Assembly (NCBI RefSeq): GCF_014654725.1
Contig: NZ_JACVZV010000015.1
Coordinates: 62,001 to 126,000, forward strand
Source of the DNA: Vulcanococcus sp. Clear-D1
Lineage (GTDB): Bacteria > Cyanobacteriota > Cyanobacteriia > PCC-6307 > Cyanobiaceae
Direction: 5' to 3'
Length of the DNA: 64,000 nucleotides
Position 1 is the stretch's first letter; every line of letters begins with the position of its first letter. Of the stretch, positions 54,738 through 63,649 are shown in pieces. The notes below the pieces were generated by a model. That model was not told the DNA's origin. It worked only from the letters and a program-made list of their open reading frames with translations, and ran no database searches. The position numbers and the translations under genes were made by a program.

Positions 54738-54962
54738 TCAGCTGGGCAGGTTGCAGAACAGCTGAGTGGGGAGCCGGCAGGTACGCCAATCGCCATTGGC
54801 AGCGCACACCTCCACCCCGATCAGCTGTTGCTGGGGTTCGGCGCAGATCTGTTCCAGCCACTCCACCGCATCGGTGATCGCCTCATCAAGGCTGCTGTAG
54901 CAATCATCCAGATGCTGATGGGGCTCAAAGCAGGCATCAATCAGCCGATAAATCCGTTCCAT
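54738..54962 (-). CDS. Small hypothetical protein
   Basis: 74 residues, predicted soluble: MERIYRLIDACFEPHQHLDD, DEAITDAVEWLEQICAEP, QQQLIGVEVCAANGDWRTC. Four Cys residues. Convergent with the AraC-like gene, six bases apart. Function unknown; resembles small soluble proteins common in picocyanobacteria. Confidence 0.55.
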   Translation of the reverse strand: MERIYRLIDACFEPHQHLDDCYSSLDEAITDAVEWLEQICAEPQQQLIGVEVCAANGDWRTCRLPTQLFCNLPS

Positions 54963-55067
54963 CGCCGCTCAGCTCTCCGTGTCTTCCTCCGGAAGGCCAT
55001 GCTGATGGGGCTGATGCGGATCGAATGGTGTTCGATCCAACTGTTTTAAGAATCGCTTCAGCAATCT

Positions 55068-55292
55068 TTAGGCCTGCGGGAAGCTGAAGCTCTCCACGGT
55101 GCGGGCCTCGGCTGTCAGGGCTTCGGATTCGGAGCTGGTCTCCACAATCGAGAGGCCCCGCACCGTGCCGTCCGCCAGGAACCAACGATCCTTCTGCAGG
55201 GCCTGAAACACCTCACGGGCCTGCTCCAAGCTGGGAAAGCTGCCCACGTTGGCGCTCCCCCAGGCATCGTGGCTGAGCACGGAATACGTCAT
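55068..55292 (-). CDS. Small hypothetical protein
   Basis: 74 residues from ATG 55292 (MTYSVLSHDAWGSANVGSFP); an earlier ATG at 55373 runs over the divergent gene. Beta/alpha pattern: SLEQAREVFQALQK, WFLADGTVRGLSIVETSSES. No family recognised. Upstream of and divergent from the exported Cys-motif protein. Confidence 0.55.
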   Translation of the reverse strand: MTYSVLSHDAWGSANVGSFPSLEQAREVFQALQKDRWFLADGTVRGLSIVETSSESEALTAEARTVESFSFPQA

Positions 55293-55353
55293 AACGGGGA
55301 TCCTGGCAGCTTTCGGCCATCTGCCTAGGGTGATGCCAGTTGCCTGATTATCG

Positions 55354-55614
55354 GTGAACTCGCTTCGCTCCATCGCAGCCCTGGCCCTTGTGGGTACACC
55401 GATGTTGGGTTCCGGTGCAGCGCTGGCTCAGAACCGTATTCCCAAGCTTCCCGGTTACGACCAGTGCCCGCTGGGTTACGTGAACGACCTCAAGCAGAGC
55501 TGCTATTCGCCGATTTACTACGAGGTGCAGCCCACGGGTGGCCAGGCCTGCCCGTCAGGTTGGATGAACATCGGCGCCGGGTACTGCAAGAAAAAGACCC
55601 TCGGCATCTTCTGA
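55354..55614 (+). CDS. Small exported Cys-rich protein
   Basis: 86 residues from GTG 55354. Signal peptide (about 1-25, ALAQNRIP). Mature part: QCPLGYVNDLKQSCYSP and CPSGWMNIGAGYCKKK, a repeated Cys arrangement. The GAGYC motif also occurs in the 49492-49980 protein. Likely disulphide-stabilised and surface or periplasmic. Function unknown. Confidence 0.65.
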   Translation: MNSLRSIAALALVGTPMLGSGAALAQNRIPKLPGYDQCPLGYVNDLKQSCYSPIYYEVQPTGGQACPSGWMNIGAGYCKKKTLGIF

Positions 55615-55704
55615 TCGCGCCAGGTTGGGATCCACGCGAGCTAGCCGCTCGAGGATGGTGTTGAGGTCCAGTTCGGAGAGCTCTCCGCTGGACGTCCACT
55701 TCAT
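55555..55704 (-). CDS. Possible small soluble protein
   Basis: 49 residues from ATG 55704 (MKWTSSGELSELDLNTILER), antisense to the 3' end of the exported Cys-rich gene. Amino acid pattern is protein-like (amphipathic helix LDLNTILERLARVDPNLA) but no ribosome binding site is evident and the tail runs through the opposite gene. ATG 55770 would give 71 residues. Low confidence. Confidence 0.25.
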   Translation of the reverse strand: MKWTSSGELSELDLNTILERLARVDPNLARSEDAEGLFLAVPGADVHPT

Positions 55705-55849
55705 GCAGGTGGATCCCAGGCAAGTTGGGTTGGACCTGTGCTCTTGGCTAGGCGGTTTGAGGCAGGTCATGGCCTTGTCCTCTTCTCCTGATGCGTGCAG
55801 TCTCCGTTGCGCTGCACCCCAGCCACTACCCCCATTTAGGGTCACTGCC

Positions 55850-57138
55850 ATGGTTGGTGAATCCAAGGCCCTGAGTGGGCGGACGTTGCCGCATAGCGGT
55901 GCGGTGAGTGGGGTGCTGGAGGCGTTGGCCTTCTTCCGCGATGCGGACTTCGCGCGCTCGCGTTTTGAGCGCCTCGGTGATGTGTTCGAAACCAAGTTGC
56001 TTGGCCAGCAGCTCGTCTTCGTCCGCGGGGAGCGAGCGATCAGCGATCTGTTCAGCCAGAGCGACGGCACCGAGGGCTGGTGGCCGGAGAGTGTGCGCAG
56101 CTGCTGGGTCGTCGTTCGCTGGCCAATCGCAACGGCGCCGACCACCGCGCTCGGCGCCGGGTGGTGGGGCAGCTGTTTTCAGCGGCGGCGCTGCGCCGCT
56201 ACAGCCCGGCGATTGTTCAGCTGGTGGATCAACTGGCCGCGGAGCTGAACGCAGCAGCCGGGCCGGTCCGCCTGGTGGATCGGATGCGGCGCTTCGCTTT
56301 TGCCGTGATCGCTTCGGTGGTGCTCGGCCTCGAGGGCGATGACATTGAGGCGCTGTTCGCTGATTTTGAGATCTGGACGCGAGCCTTGTTTTCGCTGCCG
56401 ATCGCCATTCCCGGCAGCCCTTTCGCCAAGGCGTTGCAGGCCCGGGCGCGGCTGCTGGAGCGGCTGCGGGGTGTGTTGGAGCGTGCCAAGGATTGCCCCA
56501 CCGGTGGGCTGGATCTGCTCAGTGGTGGTTTGGATGAGGCGGGTCTTCCCCTCACTGACGACGACCTCATGGAGCAGTTGTTGCTCCTCCTGTTTGCGGG
56601 CTACGAAACCACTGCTTCCTCACTCAGCTGCCTGATGGCGGCCCTGCTGCAGCATCCGCCGGTGCTGCACTGGCTTCAGGACGAGGTGCAAACGCTGGCC
56701 TGGCCGCCACCGGAAGCGATCGCCGCACCACGCCTGGATGCAGTGGTGCAAGAGGTGATGCGGCTCAACCCACCGGTGGGTGGTTTTTTTCGGCGCACCA
56801 CCCGGCCTCTGCTGCTGGATGGCGTGCTCGTCCCCGAGGGGCGTGTTGTGCAGGTGGCTCTGGCGGCCTCGCATCGCACCAGCAGCAATGGGGCCTCCGA
56901 TCTGGACGTGTTTCGGCCGGAGCGGCACCTGGAACCAGGCAACGGTCTCACCCTGCTGCCCTTCGGCGGCGGCGAACGGGTGTGCCTGGGCAAGGCCCTG
57001 GCGGAACTGGAGATCCGGTTGATGGCGGTGGGTCTACTGCAGCAGGTTTCGCTCGAGCTTGCACCGGATCAAGACCTCAGCCTGGCGCTCATTCCCAGCC
57101 CGAGCCCGCGGGATGGCTTGTTGGTGATCGCGGCCTAG
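55850..57138 (+). pseudogene. Cytochrome P450, frameshifted
   Basis: N-terminal about 82 codons read in one frame (MVGESKALSGRTLPHS ... GTEGWWPESVR) and the rest in the next frame (QLLGRRSLANRNG ... to 57138). One base appears missing near 56093-56098. The C-terminal part is a normal P450: I-helix LFAGYETTASSLS, ExxR in QEVMRLNPP, and the heme-Cys loop PFGGGERVCLGKALAELE. Overall about 430 codons, resembling CYP120-type cyanobacterial P450s. Either a pseudogene or a sequencing error; the second half has no other damage. Confidence 0.8.
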
Positions 57139-57569
57139 CTGCTCAGCCACTGCAGCGATACCTGCCGTTGGCGCGGGCCGTCGAGTTCCACCACGATCAC
57201 GTCTTGGTACGTGCCGAGCACGAGCGCGCCCTTGCTCACATTCACGATCACCTGGTTGCCGAGCAGCAGCGCCTGCAGATGGGCGTGGGCGTTGCGGGGT
57301 TCGTCGGCCGGGATGTTGGGGCGTAGGTGGAGGTCGTTGTGCTTCCAGGGTCCTGCGGCAGGGGCGATCTGATGGAGCCACTGCTCGAGGTCGAGCAGCA
57401 ACCGTTCCTCCATCTCGTTGATGATCACGGCGGTTGTGGTGTGCTGGCTCGACACCACCACCGCACCGTCGCGCCCGCCGTGCTGGCGCACAAAGTCACG
57501 CACCTGCGTGGTGATCGCCAGGCACTGGAAGCCCTGTTGGCTGGCGAGGCTGAAGAGCTGGTGCGTCAT
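57135..57569 (-). CDS. YjbQ (UPF0047) family protein
   Basis: 144 residues from ATG 57569 (MTHQLFSLASQQGFQCLAIT). Family blocks: VVVSSQHTTTAVIINEMEERLLLDLEQWL, HNDLHLRPNIPADEPRNAHAHLQALLLG, GTYQDVIVVELDGPRQRQVSLQ. UPF0047 proteins have weak thiamin-phosphate synthase activity in E. coli; real role unclear. Convergent with the P450, overlapping four bases. Confidence 0.88.
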   Translation of the reverse strand: MTHQLFSLASQQGFQCLAITTQVRDFVRQHGGRDGAVVVSSQHTTTAVIINEMEERLLLDLEQWLHQIAPAAGPWKHNDLHLRPNIPADEPRNAHAHLQALLLGNQVIVNVSKGALVLGTYQDVIVVELDGPRQRQVSLQWLSS

Positions 57570-57627
57570 GGCAGGAGGCGATTTTGGCCACGTGCCGGCA
57601 TCATGGGCGCGACGCTGCTTAGCCCTC

Positions 57628-58284
57628 ATGCGCCGACTCCCGTCACTTGGCCTGGTGGGTCTGGCCTTGGTGCTCAGCAGCTGCACCTCGAGTCATCCCG
57701 CGAAGCCAGGTCCTAAGCCGCTTTCTGGGCCGATCCGGATCGAGCTTGATCTGAACGACCCCTCCAAAAGCTTTGGCGTGCTGCCTCTGGGCAACGACCG
57801 CACCATCTTCAAGGTGGGGTATGGACGCCTTGGCGTGACCTGCGCAGGGACCCGCTTTGAGGAGGGCTACACGCCCCTGGGCCGGTTCAAGGTGAATGCG
57901 ATTCTCAGCAACGACCGCTTTGTGATGGATCCGGCTCTGATCAAGCAATCCGGTAAGAGCGAAGCGGAGCTGAAGGCATCGCTGTTCAAGAGCATGAACT
58001 CCATCGACTTCAGCGGTGATGGCGAAGTTGGTGAATACGGCATTGGCTATGTGAGCTTGGCGCCTGTGAACAGTGTGAAACAGCCGTTCAAGTTCAACAC
58101 CTACGACGGCAAGTTTCGCTGGTACAGCTTCGCGATTCACGGGAGCAACAACGATCAGCGCATCGGCCAGAAAGTGACTGGTGGGTGTGTGAATGTGGCC
58201 GAGCCCATTCTCAAGACCCTGCTCAGCTCAGTGAAGCTGGGCGATGAGGTCGTGGTGACGGCGAATGGCCCTTGTACGCCCTGA
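57628..58284 (+). CDS. L,D-transpeptidase-like lipoprotein
   Basis: 218 residues from ATG 57628. Lipobox LSSC at about residue 19, so membrane-anchored lipoprotein. YkuD-like C-terminal part: FAIHGSNNDQRIGQKVTGGCVNVAEP, with the Cys in TGGC where most members have SHGC, and the His 15 residues before. Such enzymes crosslink peptidoglycan or attach proteins. Middle part (residues about 85-150) is extra. Probably active, given intact His and Cys. Confidence 0.78.
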   Translation: MRRLPSLGLVGLALVLSSCTSSHPAKPGPKPLSGPIRIELDLNDPSKSFGVLPLGNDRTIFKVGYGRLGVTCAGTRFEEGYTPLGRFKVNAILSNDRFVMDPALIKQSGKSEAELKASLFKSMNSIDFSGDGEVGEYGIGYVSLAPVNSVKQPFKFNTYDGKFRWYSFAIHGSNNDQRIGQKVTGGCVNVAEPILKTLLSSVKLGDEVVVTANGPCTP

Positions 58285-58309
58285 GCTCGCAGGCCATGCT
58301 GTTTTCACC

Positions 58310-58675
58310 ATGACTGACGACGATTTTCTGGCTGCGCTGTCTGCGGTGGATGCCGAGTTTGCTGCAAATCCCAGCTGGCAGCAGGTGAAGCTGTTAGCAG
58401 CAGCCCATCCCTGGACGTTGGGGGCACAACCCCTGACGCCGGGGCAGCAGTCGGTGTTGGCGTTCTGGCGGATCTTTTCCCGTGACGATGCCGGCAGATC
58501 CACGGCACCGATGCCCGGTGAAGGCAGCGCGGAGGAGATTCGCCAGAGCCTCTCCGACTTTCAGGAGGATTTCGAAGCCGCTGTGCTCACCAACACGGCG
58601 TTTGACCTGACATCCATCGAGCAGGTGTTTGCTTCGCTCAGCTCTGGGGCGTCAGCAGCAGATCCGCCAGGTTGA
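58310..58675 (+). CDS. Hypothetical protein
   Basis: 121 residues from ATG 58310 (MTDDDFLAALSAVDAEFAAN). Acidic, helical, ending with ADPPG. The last 38 bases overlap the convergent PAP/fibrillin gene. Follows the L,D-transpeptidase gene by 25 bases, possibly one transcript. No family recognised. Confidence 0.55.
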   Translation: MTDDDFLAALSAVDAEFAANPSWQQVKLLAAAHPWTLGAQPLTPGQQSVLAFWRIFSRDDAGRSTAPMPGEGSAEEIRQSLSDFQEDFEAAVLTNTAFDLTSIEQVFASLSSGASAADPPG

Positions 58676-59231
58676 GGTCATCGCGGCGCGTCAGTGCAAA
58701 GAGAGTGCCGGCATTGCCTCGGCACACGCGCAGGTTGGCATCGAGCACGGTGATGTCGAGCCAGGCAGGGAAGCTCTGGTTCACGTTGCGCAGCCATTGC
58801 AACCGGCTGGCGCCCAGGGTTGGCCCCAGCCATCCGCCGCGTCGAAAGCGCACCTCCACCCGCTGGCTGGGTGGCTGCTCCGCTGGCACCACCGCAATGG
58901 ACGCTTCCACGGCGATCCCGGCCAGGGCTGCCAGGGGGCCACTCAACCGCAGCAGGTTCATGCCACGCCCTTGAGATGGGGCGAGGCATTGCAGGTTTTC
59001 CAGCCAGGGTGCCACCGCTAGGTAGGGCTGGTTGCTGCTGCTCCAACGCAGTTCCCATACCCCCTCCAGCTGCTCCAGCGCCTCCGGCCTGGAGAGATCG
59101 ACCGGTTGTGCCTGGTCGAGAGCGTTGATCAGCACCTTGATGCGATCGCCATGCCGGTTGGCGCTACCGCGGGGTTCTTGCTGCAGAAGCTGCAGCAGTT
59201 CCTGGCGATTTGGCTCAGAGGCCTCGATCAT
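58638..59231 (-). CDS. PAP/fibrillin family protein
   Basis: 197 residues from ATG 59231 (MIEASEPNRQELLQLLQQEP). The lipocalin-like pattern of plastid lipid-associated proteins is clear: LEGVWELRWSSSNQPYLAV, PAWLDITVLDANLRVCRGNAGTLFALTRRD near the C-terminus. Binds thylakoid or plastoglobule-like lipids and quinones. ATGA overlap with the upstream gene. Confidence 0.8.
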   Translation of the reverse strand: MIEASEPNRQELLQLLQQEPRGSANRHGDRIKVLINALDQAQPVDLSRPEALEQLEGVWELRWSSSNQPYLAVAPWLENLQCLAPSQGRGMNLLRLSGPLAALAGIAVEASIAVVPAEQPPSQRVEVRFRRGGWLGPTLGASRLQWLRNVNQSFPAWLDITVLDANLRVCRGNAGTLFALTRRDDLNLADLLLTPQS

Positions 59232-59911
59232 GCGTTGAAAAACACCGTCTGTGAGGCCTCCACGGTGAGGGCCACATCGGCCTGGGTGTCGACGGTGAAC
59301 AGGCTCCAGGTGGCCATCGGTTCGGGGCAGCTGTGGGCCTTGGGCCATTCGATGCGCTGCCCGCCATAGGTGAGGCCCACGCAGGTGAGGCTCACGTCGT
59401 CGGCCAGAAGGCTCCAAAGCAGTTTGAGCTGGCTCCGCTCGTAGGTGGTTGGCGTCTGGGGTTGGGCTTCAGCGGCCACCACGCCAGGATCCAGGCCCAC
59501 GGTGAGGGCACGCTCCCAGCTCAGAAAGGAGCCGTCGTGAGTGGGATAGAACCAGCAGGTTTCGTTGCTGGCCTCTGTGAGGGGAAAGCGATCTAGGCAG
59601 CGATAGGTGTCTGCCTCAGCGTTGCGTTGATACACCCCGATGGCATTGCTGCGCGGGTCGAACTGGGGCACCACCGCATCACAGATCAGCCGGCGCGGCT
59701 GGACGCCGCTCTCCGGTTCCAAGGTGCCCTCCCAGGGCAGCTGCGCGAGGTCATCGGCGGAGGTGCTCGCCGCGGTGAACAGGCGCAGGGCAAAGGCGCC
59801 GCCGGGCCCCTGGCGTTGGGCTGTCAGCAGGTCTTGCCAGCTGGCTTCCTCGTCCGGAAGGCAGTCGGATGGAGCGATGACGAACACCAGAGGTTGGTTC
59901 ATGCCATCCAC
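59228..59911 (-). CDS. Cyanobacterial hypothetical protein
   Basis: 227 residues. Blocks such as VFVIAPSDCLPDEEASWQDLL, LPWEGTLEPESGVQPRRLICD, FYPTHDGSFLSWERALTVG and a final VEASQTVFFNA strand. Beta-rich, no signal peptide. Coupled with the PAP/fibrillin gene (4-base overlap). No family recognised. Confidence 0.6.
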   Translation of the reverse strand: MDGMNQPLVFVIAPSDCLPDEEASWQDLLTAQRQGPGGAFALRLFTAASTSADDLAQLPWEGTLEPESGVQPRRLICDAVVPQFDPRSNAIGVYQRNAEADTYRCLDRFPLTEASNETCWFYPTHDGSFLSWERALTVGLDPGVVAAEAQPQTPTTYERSQLKLLWSLLADDVSLTCVGLTYGGQRIEWPKAHSCPEPMATWSLFTVDTQADVALTVEASQTVFFNA

Positions 59912-59984
59912 GATGACGGAACTGCGTCTCGCGCGAGTCTGTCGCCCCCGCCGACCGAGAGCACCACCGCGAGCTCCACCAGGC

Positions 59985-61685
59985 TCACGACGAGCAGCTG
60001 TAGTGCGACACCCCCCCGGCGTTGAAAAACTCCCGCGGCTTGAGCTTGTCGTATCGCGCGGCTAGCTGCGCCGAAGGTTCGCTGTAGGGATCGCGGAACA
60101 GGGTTTGCAGTTCCTGAATCAGCCTGAAGTTGCCAACTGCTGCCTGCTCATAGGCGGGGGCGACCAGCCATTCGCGCCAGGTGATGGCGGGATTCACCCG
60201 CTTCATCGCTGCTGCTGCTTTCGCTGGGTCGCCGATCTGCTGGCGCCATCGCTGCAGCCAGGCCTGCCACTGCTGATCGAGCTCCTCGGAACTCGGCACG
60301 TAGAAGCTCGCTTTGAGATCCTCCACGCTCTCGGGGATGGCCGAGAGGCGGCGGAAGACGATGGCGCAGTCGGCCCTCGAGCTCACCAGCAGCTGCAGCA
60401 GCTCCTGCATCAATTCGGCGTCGTAGCTGGAGAGTCCAAGCTTGCTGGCCCACATCGTTTCGAGGGCCTGAGCCATGGCAGCGGCAAAGCCTTCCTGGAT
60501 TGCATCAAGCTGGGCCAAAGCGTCGCTGTCGCCTTCCAGCAACGGCCGCAGCGATTTCACGAACATCCCGTAATTCACCTCTGCGGCGGCCGGCTGGTTG
60601 AAGAAGCAGAAGTGTTCGCCGCCACCGGTCCAGGGCTGGAAGCGTGGATCAAACAGCTCGCAGAATCCGAAGGGGCCGTAGTCGAGCGTGTAGCCACCGG
60701 CGGCGCAGTTGTCGCTGTTGAAGTTGCCTTGGCAGTAGCCCACGCGCATCCAGTTCGCTACCAGGGCGGTGAGCCGCCCACGAAACAGGCGCGCCAGCTC
60801 CAGCACCTGCGCTTGCAACGGCAATGCGGCATTGATCTCGCCGCGGTAGTTGCGCGCGATCAGATGCTCCGTGATCAGTTGCAGCTCGCCCAAGGCATTG
60901 GCATGGGCATGGCTGCGTGCCCGACGGGCAAATAACTCCAGCTGACCCACCCGCAGAAATGACGGCGCCACCCGCGTGGTGATCGCCGCTGGGTTGTTCA
61001 CCATCACATCAGGATCAAACGAGCGGGATCCTTCGCTGTACCAAGGCCGCCGCACCCCTTCTGCGCGCGACATGTAAAGCGTGAGCGAGCGGGAGGTGGG
61101 AACCCCCAGCGCATCCATGAACTCCTGCGCCAGAAACTCGCGCACACTCGAGCGCAGCACAGCCCGGCCATCGGCGCCGCGGCAGTAAGGCGTGGGCCCG
61201 CCGCCTTTGAGCTGCATCTCCCAGCGCTTGCCCTTGAATACCCCCTCAAAAATGGAGATGGCGCGTCCATCGCCGTAGCCATTGCCCGTGCCGAAGGGGC
61301 ACTGCTGGGTGTATTCGGTTCCGTAGATCGAAAGGGCGTAGCCCGTCGCCCAGCCATGGGGGCGCATCGCTCCGCTGGCGGCTGTGCTGTCGCCGGAAAA
61401 CAAGCGGCGGAAGGCCTCGTCGTGCGCCAGCGCGTCACTCAGCCCCAGTTCAGCGAACAGGCCGCTGCTGTGGGCCACGTATTCCGGTTGCGGCAGTGGG
61501 GTGGGCGTCACTGGCACGTAGTGCCCGGAGAACACCTGGCGGGCCCGATGGTCGTTGCCGTCCAGGGTGGCGTCGGGGTCGGGCCGCAGGGATTCGAGCA
61601 GGGAATAGTCGGCCCGCTGCGCAAACTCCTCAAACGTGGTCGCTGACGCAGGTGTGGGCACGGCTGTTGCGGCTGAGGGGACCAT
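59985..61685 (-). CDS. SelO-type protein adenylyltransferase (UPF0061)
   Basis: 566 residues. Pseudokinase-fold AMPylator features: KGGGPTPYCRGADGRAVLRSSVREFLAQEFM, the NFNSDNCAAGGYTLDYGPFGF segment with Asn/Asp metal ligands, and ELGLSDAL near the N-terminus. SelO adds AMP to Ser/Thr/Tyr of metabolic enzymes during redox stress. The protein ends HYSCSS: the C-terminal Cys is where eukaryotic SelO has selenocysteine. Monocistronic. Confidence 0.88.
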   Translation of the reverse strand: MVPSAATAVPTPASATTFEEFAQRADYSLLESLRPDPDATLDGNDHRARQVFSGHYVPVTPTPLPQPEYVAHSSGLFAELGLSDALAHDEAFRRLFSGDSTAASGAMRPHGWATGYALSIYGTEYTQQCPFGTGNGYGDGRAISIFEGVFKGKRWEMQLKGGGPTPYCRGADGRAVLRSSVREFLAQEFMDALGVPTSRSLTLYMSRAEGVRRPWYSEGSRSFDPDVMVNNPAAITTRVAPSFLRVGQLELFARRARSHAHANALGELQLITEHLIARNYRGEINAALPLQAQVLELARLFRGRLTALVANWMRVGYCQGNFNSDNCAAGGYTLDYGPFGFCELFDPRFQPWTGGGEHFCFFNQPAAAEVNYGMFVKSLRPLLEGDSDALAQLDAIQEGFAAAMAQALETMWASKLGLSSYDAELMQELLQLLVSSRADCAIVFRRLSAIPESVEDLKASFYVPSSEELDQQWQAWLQRWRQQIGDPAKAAAAMKRVNPAITWREWLVAPAYEQAAVGNFRLIQELQTLFRDPYSEPSAQLAARYDKLKPREFFNAGGVSHYSCSS

Positions 61686-61734
61686 CCTGGCGAGCTGCTC
61701 AGCCTTCTCGGAGCAGCGGGGGCATAGATTATGA

Positions 61735-62922
61735 ATGAATTGTGAAGTTTCCTGTGCTCCTTTCGATGCGGTGCGGCGTTTGATCGCTTTGGTCCCCCCG
61801 GCGCTGTCGCAGAGCCATCGCTTCGAGCAGGTTTCCTCAGAGCCCTACCCCACCAAGGCGGAGCTGTTGAGCTGTCTTCCGCCCGAGCTCAACCGCTTTG
61901 ACCCCCTCAAAGCCTGGGGCAGCCTGGGCATGTCAGTCGGTCTGTCGCTGCTGGCCTACGGGGTGGGCACGCAGATCCCTCTCCAGTGGGCGGCCCTTCC
62001 GCTTTGGCTGCTTTACGGCGCCGTGACCGGCACGGTGGCGATGGGCTGCTGGGTGATCGCCCACGAATGCGGGCACAACGCCTTCCACCCCAACCGGCGC
62101 CTTGAGGCTTGCGTGGGTTTTGTGCTCCACAGTTTGTTGCTGGTGCCTTATCACTGCTGGGCCCGCAGCCATGCGGTACACCACGCCCATTGCAACCACC
62201 TGGAAGAGGGCGAAACCCACGTGCCTCCCAGGGTCTCCTCGCCTACAGGGCAGATCACCGAAGCGCTCAAACAGAAGCTCGGTCTCAGGCTCTTCGGCTG
62301 GGTGTCTCTGTTCAACCACCTGGTGTTGGGCTGGCCGCTGTATCTGTTCTTCGGTGCCACCGGCGGGGAGGACTACGGACGCCCCACCTCTCACTTCCGG
62401 ATCCTTGCAGGCGGCATCGAGCGCAAGCGGCTTCTCTTCCCTGCGTCCTTTCGAGGGCTGATGCTGCGGTCCAACCTCGGGCTGATCGCGGTGCTGATGG
62501 CCCTGGGCTGCGCTGCGATCCAGTTTTCCTTGCTGCGGGTGCTCTGCGTCTACGGCCTGCCTTATCTGGTGGTGAACGTTTGGCTGGTGGTCTACACCTG
62601 GCTTCAACACACCGACCTGAACATTCCCCACTTCTCCAATCAGGAGTGGTCTTGGGCGAAGGGAGCCCTGCAGACCGTTGATCGCCCTTACGGTCCCGTG
62701 CTCAATCTGTTGCACCACGGCATCGGCTCGACCCACGTGTGCCATCACATCAAGTCGACGATTCCTCACTACAACGCCTGGCGTGGCACGGCGCTACTCC
62801 GTCAGCGCTACCCGGAGCTTGTGCGCTACGACCCCACGCCGATTCACCAGGCGCTCTGGCGTGTGGCCACCCGTTGTGGTGCCGTGCGGCAGAGTCCTGT
62901 TGATGGTGCCTACTACTACTGA
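61735..62922 (+). CDS. Fatty acid desaturase, DesA/omega-6 type
   Basis: 395 residues from ATG 61735. Three His boxes: HECGHNAFH (about 111), HAVHHAHCNH (about 146) and HVCHH (about 343), with four membrane helices. Box spacing fits acyl-lipid delta-12/omega-3 desaturases such as DesA/DesB, which add double bonds to membrane fatty acids. The exact regiospecificity cannot be told. Divergent from selO, 49 bases apart. Confidence 0.85.
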   Translation: MNCEVSCAPFDAVRRLIALVPPALSQSHRFEQVSSEPYPTKAELLSCLPPELNRFDPLKAWGSLGMSVGLSLLAYGVGTQIPLQWAALPLWLLYGAVTGTVAMGCWVIAHECGHNAFHPNRRLEACVGFVLHSLLLVPYHCWARSHAVHHAHCNHLEEGETHVPPRVSSPTGQITEALKQKLGLRLFGWVSLFNHLVLGWPLYLFFGATGGEDYGRPTSHFRILAGGIERKRLLFPASFRGLMLRSNLGLIAVLMALGCAAIQFSLLRVLCVYGLPYLVVNVWLVVYTWLQHTDLNIPHFSNQEWSWAKGALQTVDRPYGPVLNLLHHGIGSTHVCHHIKSTIPHYNAWRGTALLRQRYPELVRYDPTPIHQALWRVATRCGAVRQSPVDGAYYY

Positions 62923-62933
62923 ATCGGTCAGTT

Positions 62934-63236
62934 ATGGACGACGCACTGCAGGCTCTCGTGGCTGACCTCGGCAGCGGCAATGTGCTTGATGCCGAAATGC
63001 TGGAGGGTTGCGCCGTTGAGCCCCACGAGCTCGACGATATGGATGAACAACAGGCGGCGATCGTGGCTGCTCATGTCTTCGACCAGCTGTTCGATCACGG
63101 TCTTGCTGAGGTGGTCGGGGAAAGCGCCGATCCCGAGGCGGGGCGTTGGAGCGGCACGTTGGATGCCTTCAGATTTGTGATCGAGCGCGACGAGGTGGGT
63201 GACCTCGTGCTCGATTTCATCCCGGCCGGTAAATGA
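62934..63236 (+). CDS. Small acidic hypothetical protein
   Basis: 100 residues: DALQALVADLGSGNVLDAEM, DDMDEQQAAIVAAHVFDQLFD, ERDEVGDLVLDFIPAGK. Acidic, helical. Eleven bases after the desaturase stop, probably co-transcribed. No family recognised. Confidence 0.6.
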   Translation: MDDALQALVADLGSGNVLDAEMLEGCAVEPHELDDMDEQQAAIVAAHVFDQLFDHGLAEVVGESADPEAGRWSGTLDAFRFVIERDEVGDLVLDFIPAGK

Positions 63237-63302
63237 GCTCGTGCCGGGTCGCCGAGCTCGGCTGACCCGTGGCACGATGCGGATTCCAGCTTCCGTTTCG
63301 CC

Positions 63303-63641
63303 GTGCCGCTGATCAACGTGCGCACCTCTTTAGCTTCGGTGGATCACGCGGAGGCCCTGCTCAAGGAGCTCTCCGCCGCCCTGGCTCAGCAGACCGGCAA
63401 GCCCGAGGGCTACGTGATGACGATGCTGGAAACCGCTGTGTCGATGACCTTCGGTGCCAGCACGGAGCCCAGCGTGTTTGTGGAGATCAAATCGATCGGC
63501 TCCTTGCGCCCTCCCGCCATGACGGCTGCGTTCTGTGATCTGATCAGCGCCCGCACGGGAATTCCCACCAACCGCATCTACATCCAGTTCGAGGATGTGG
63601 CAGCCGCCAGCTGGGGCTGGGATGGCCGCACCTTTGGCTGA
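63303..63641 (+). CDS. MIF-like tautomerase
   Basis: 112 residues from GTG 63303. After Met removal Pro1 is the catalytic base (MPLINVRTSLASVDHAEALL). Further MIF-like parts: LSAALAQQTGKPEGYVMTML, GASTEPSVFVEIKSIG, GIPTNRIYIQFEDV and a C-terminal SWGWDGRTFG. Cytokine-like tautomerases occur in marine picocyanobacteria. Convergent with glgP, eight bases apart. Confidence 0.88.
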   Translation: MPLINVRTSLASVDHAEALLKELSAALAQQTGKPEGYVMTMLETAVSMTFGASTEPSVFVEIKSIGSLRPPAMTAAFCDLISARTGIPTNRIYIQFEDVAAASWGWDGRTFG

Positions 63642-63649
63642 GGCCGGGC

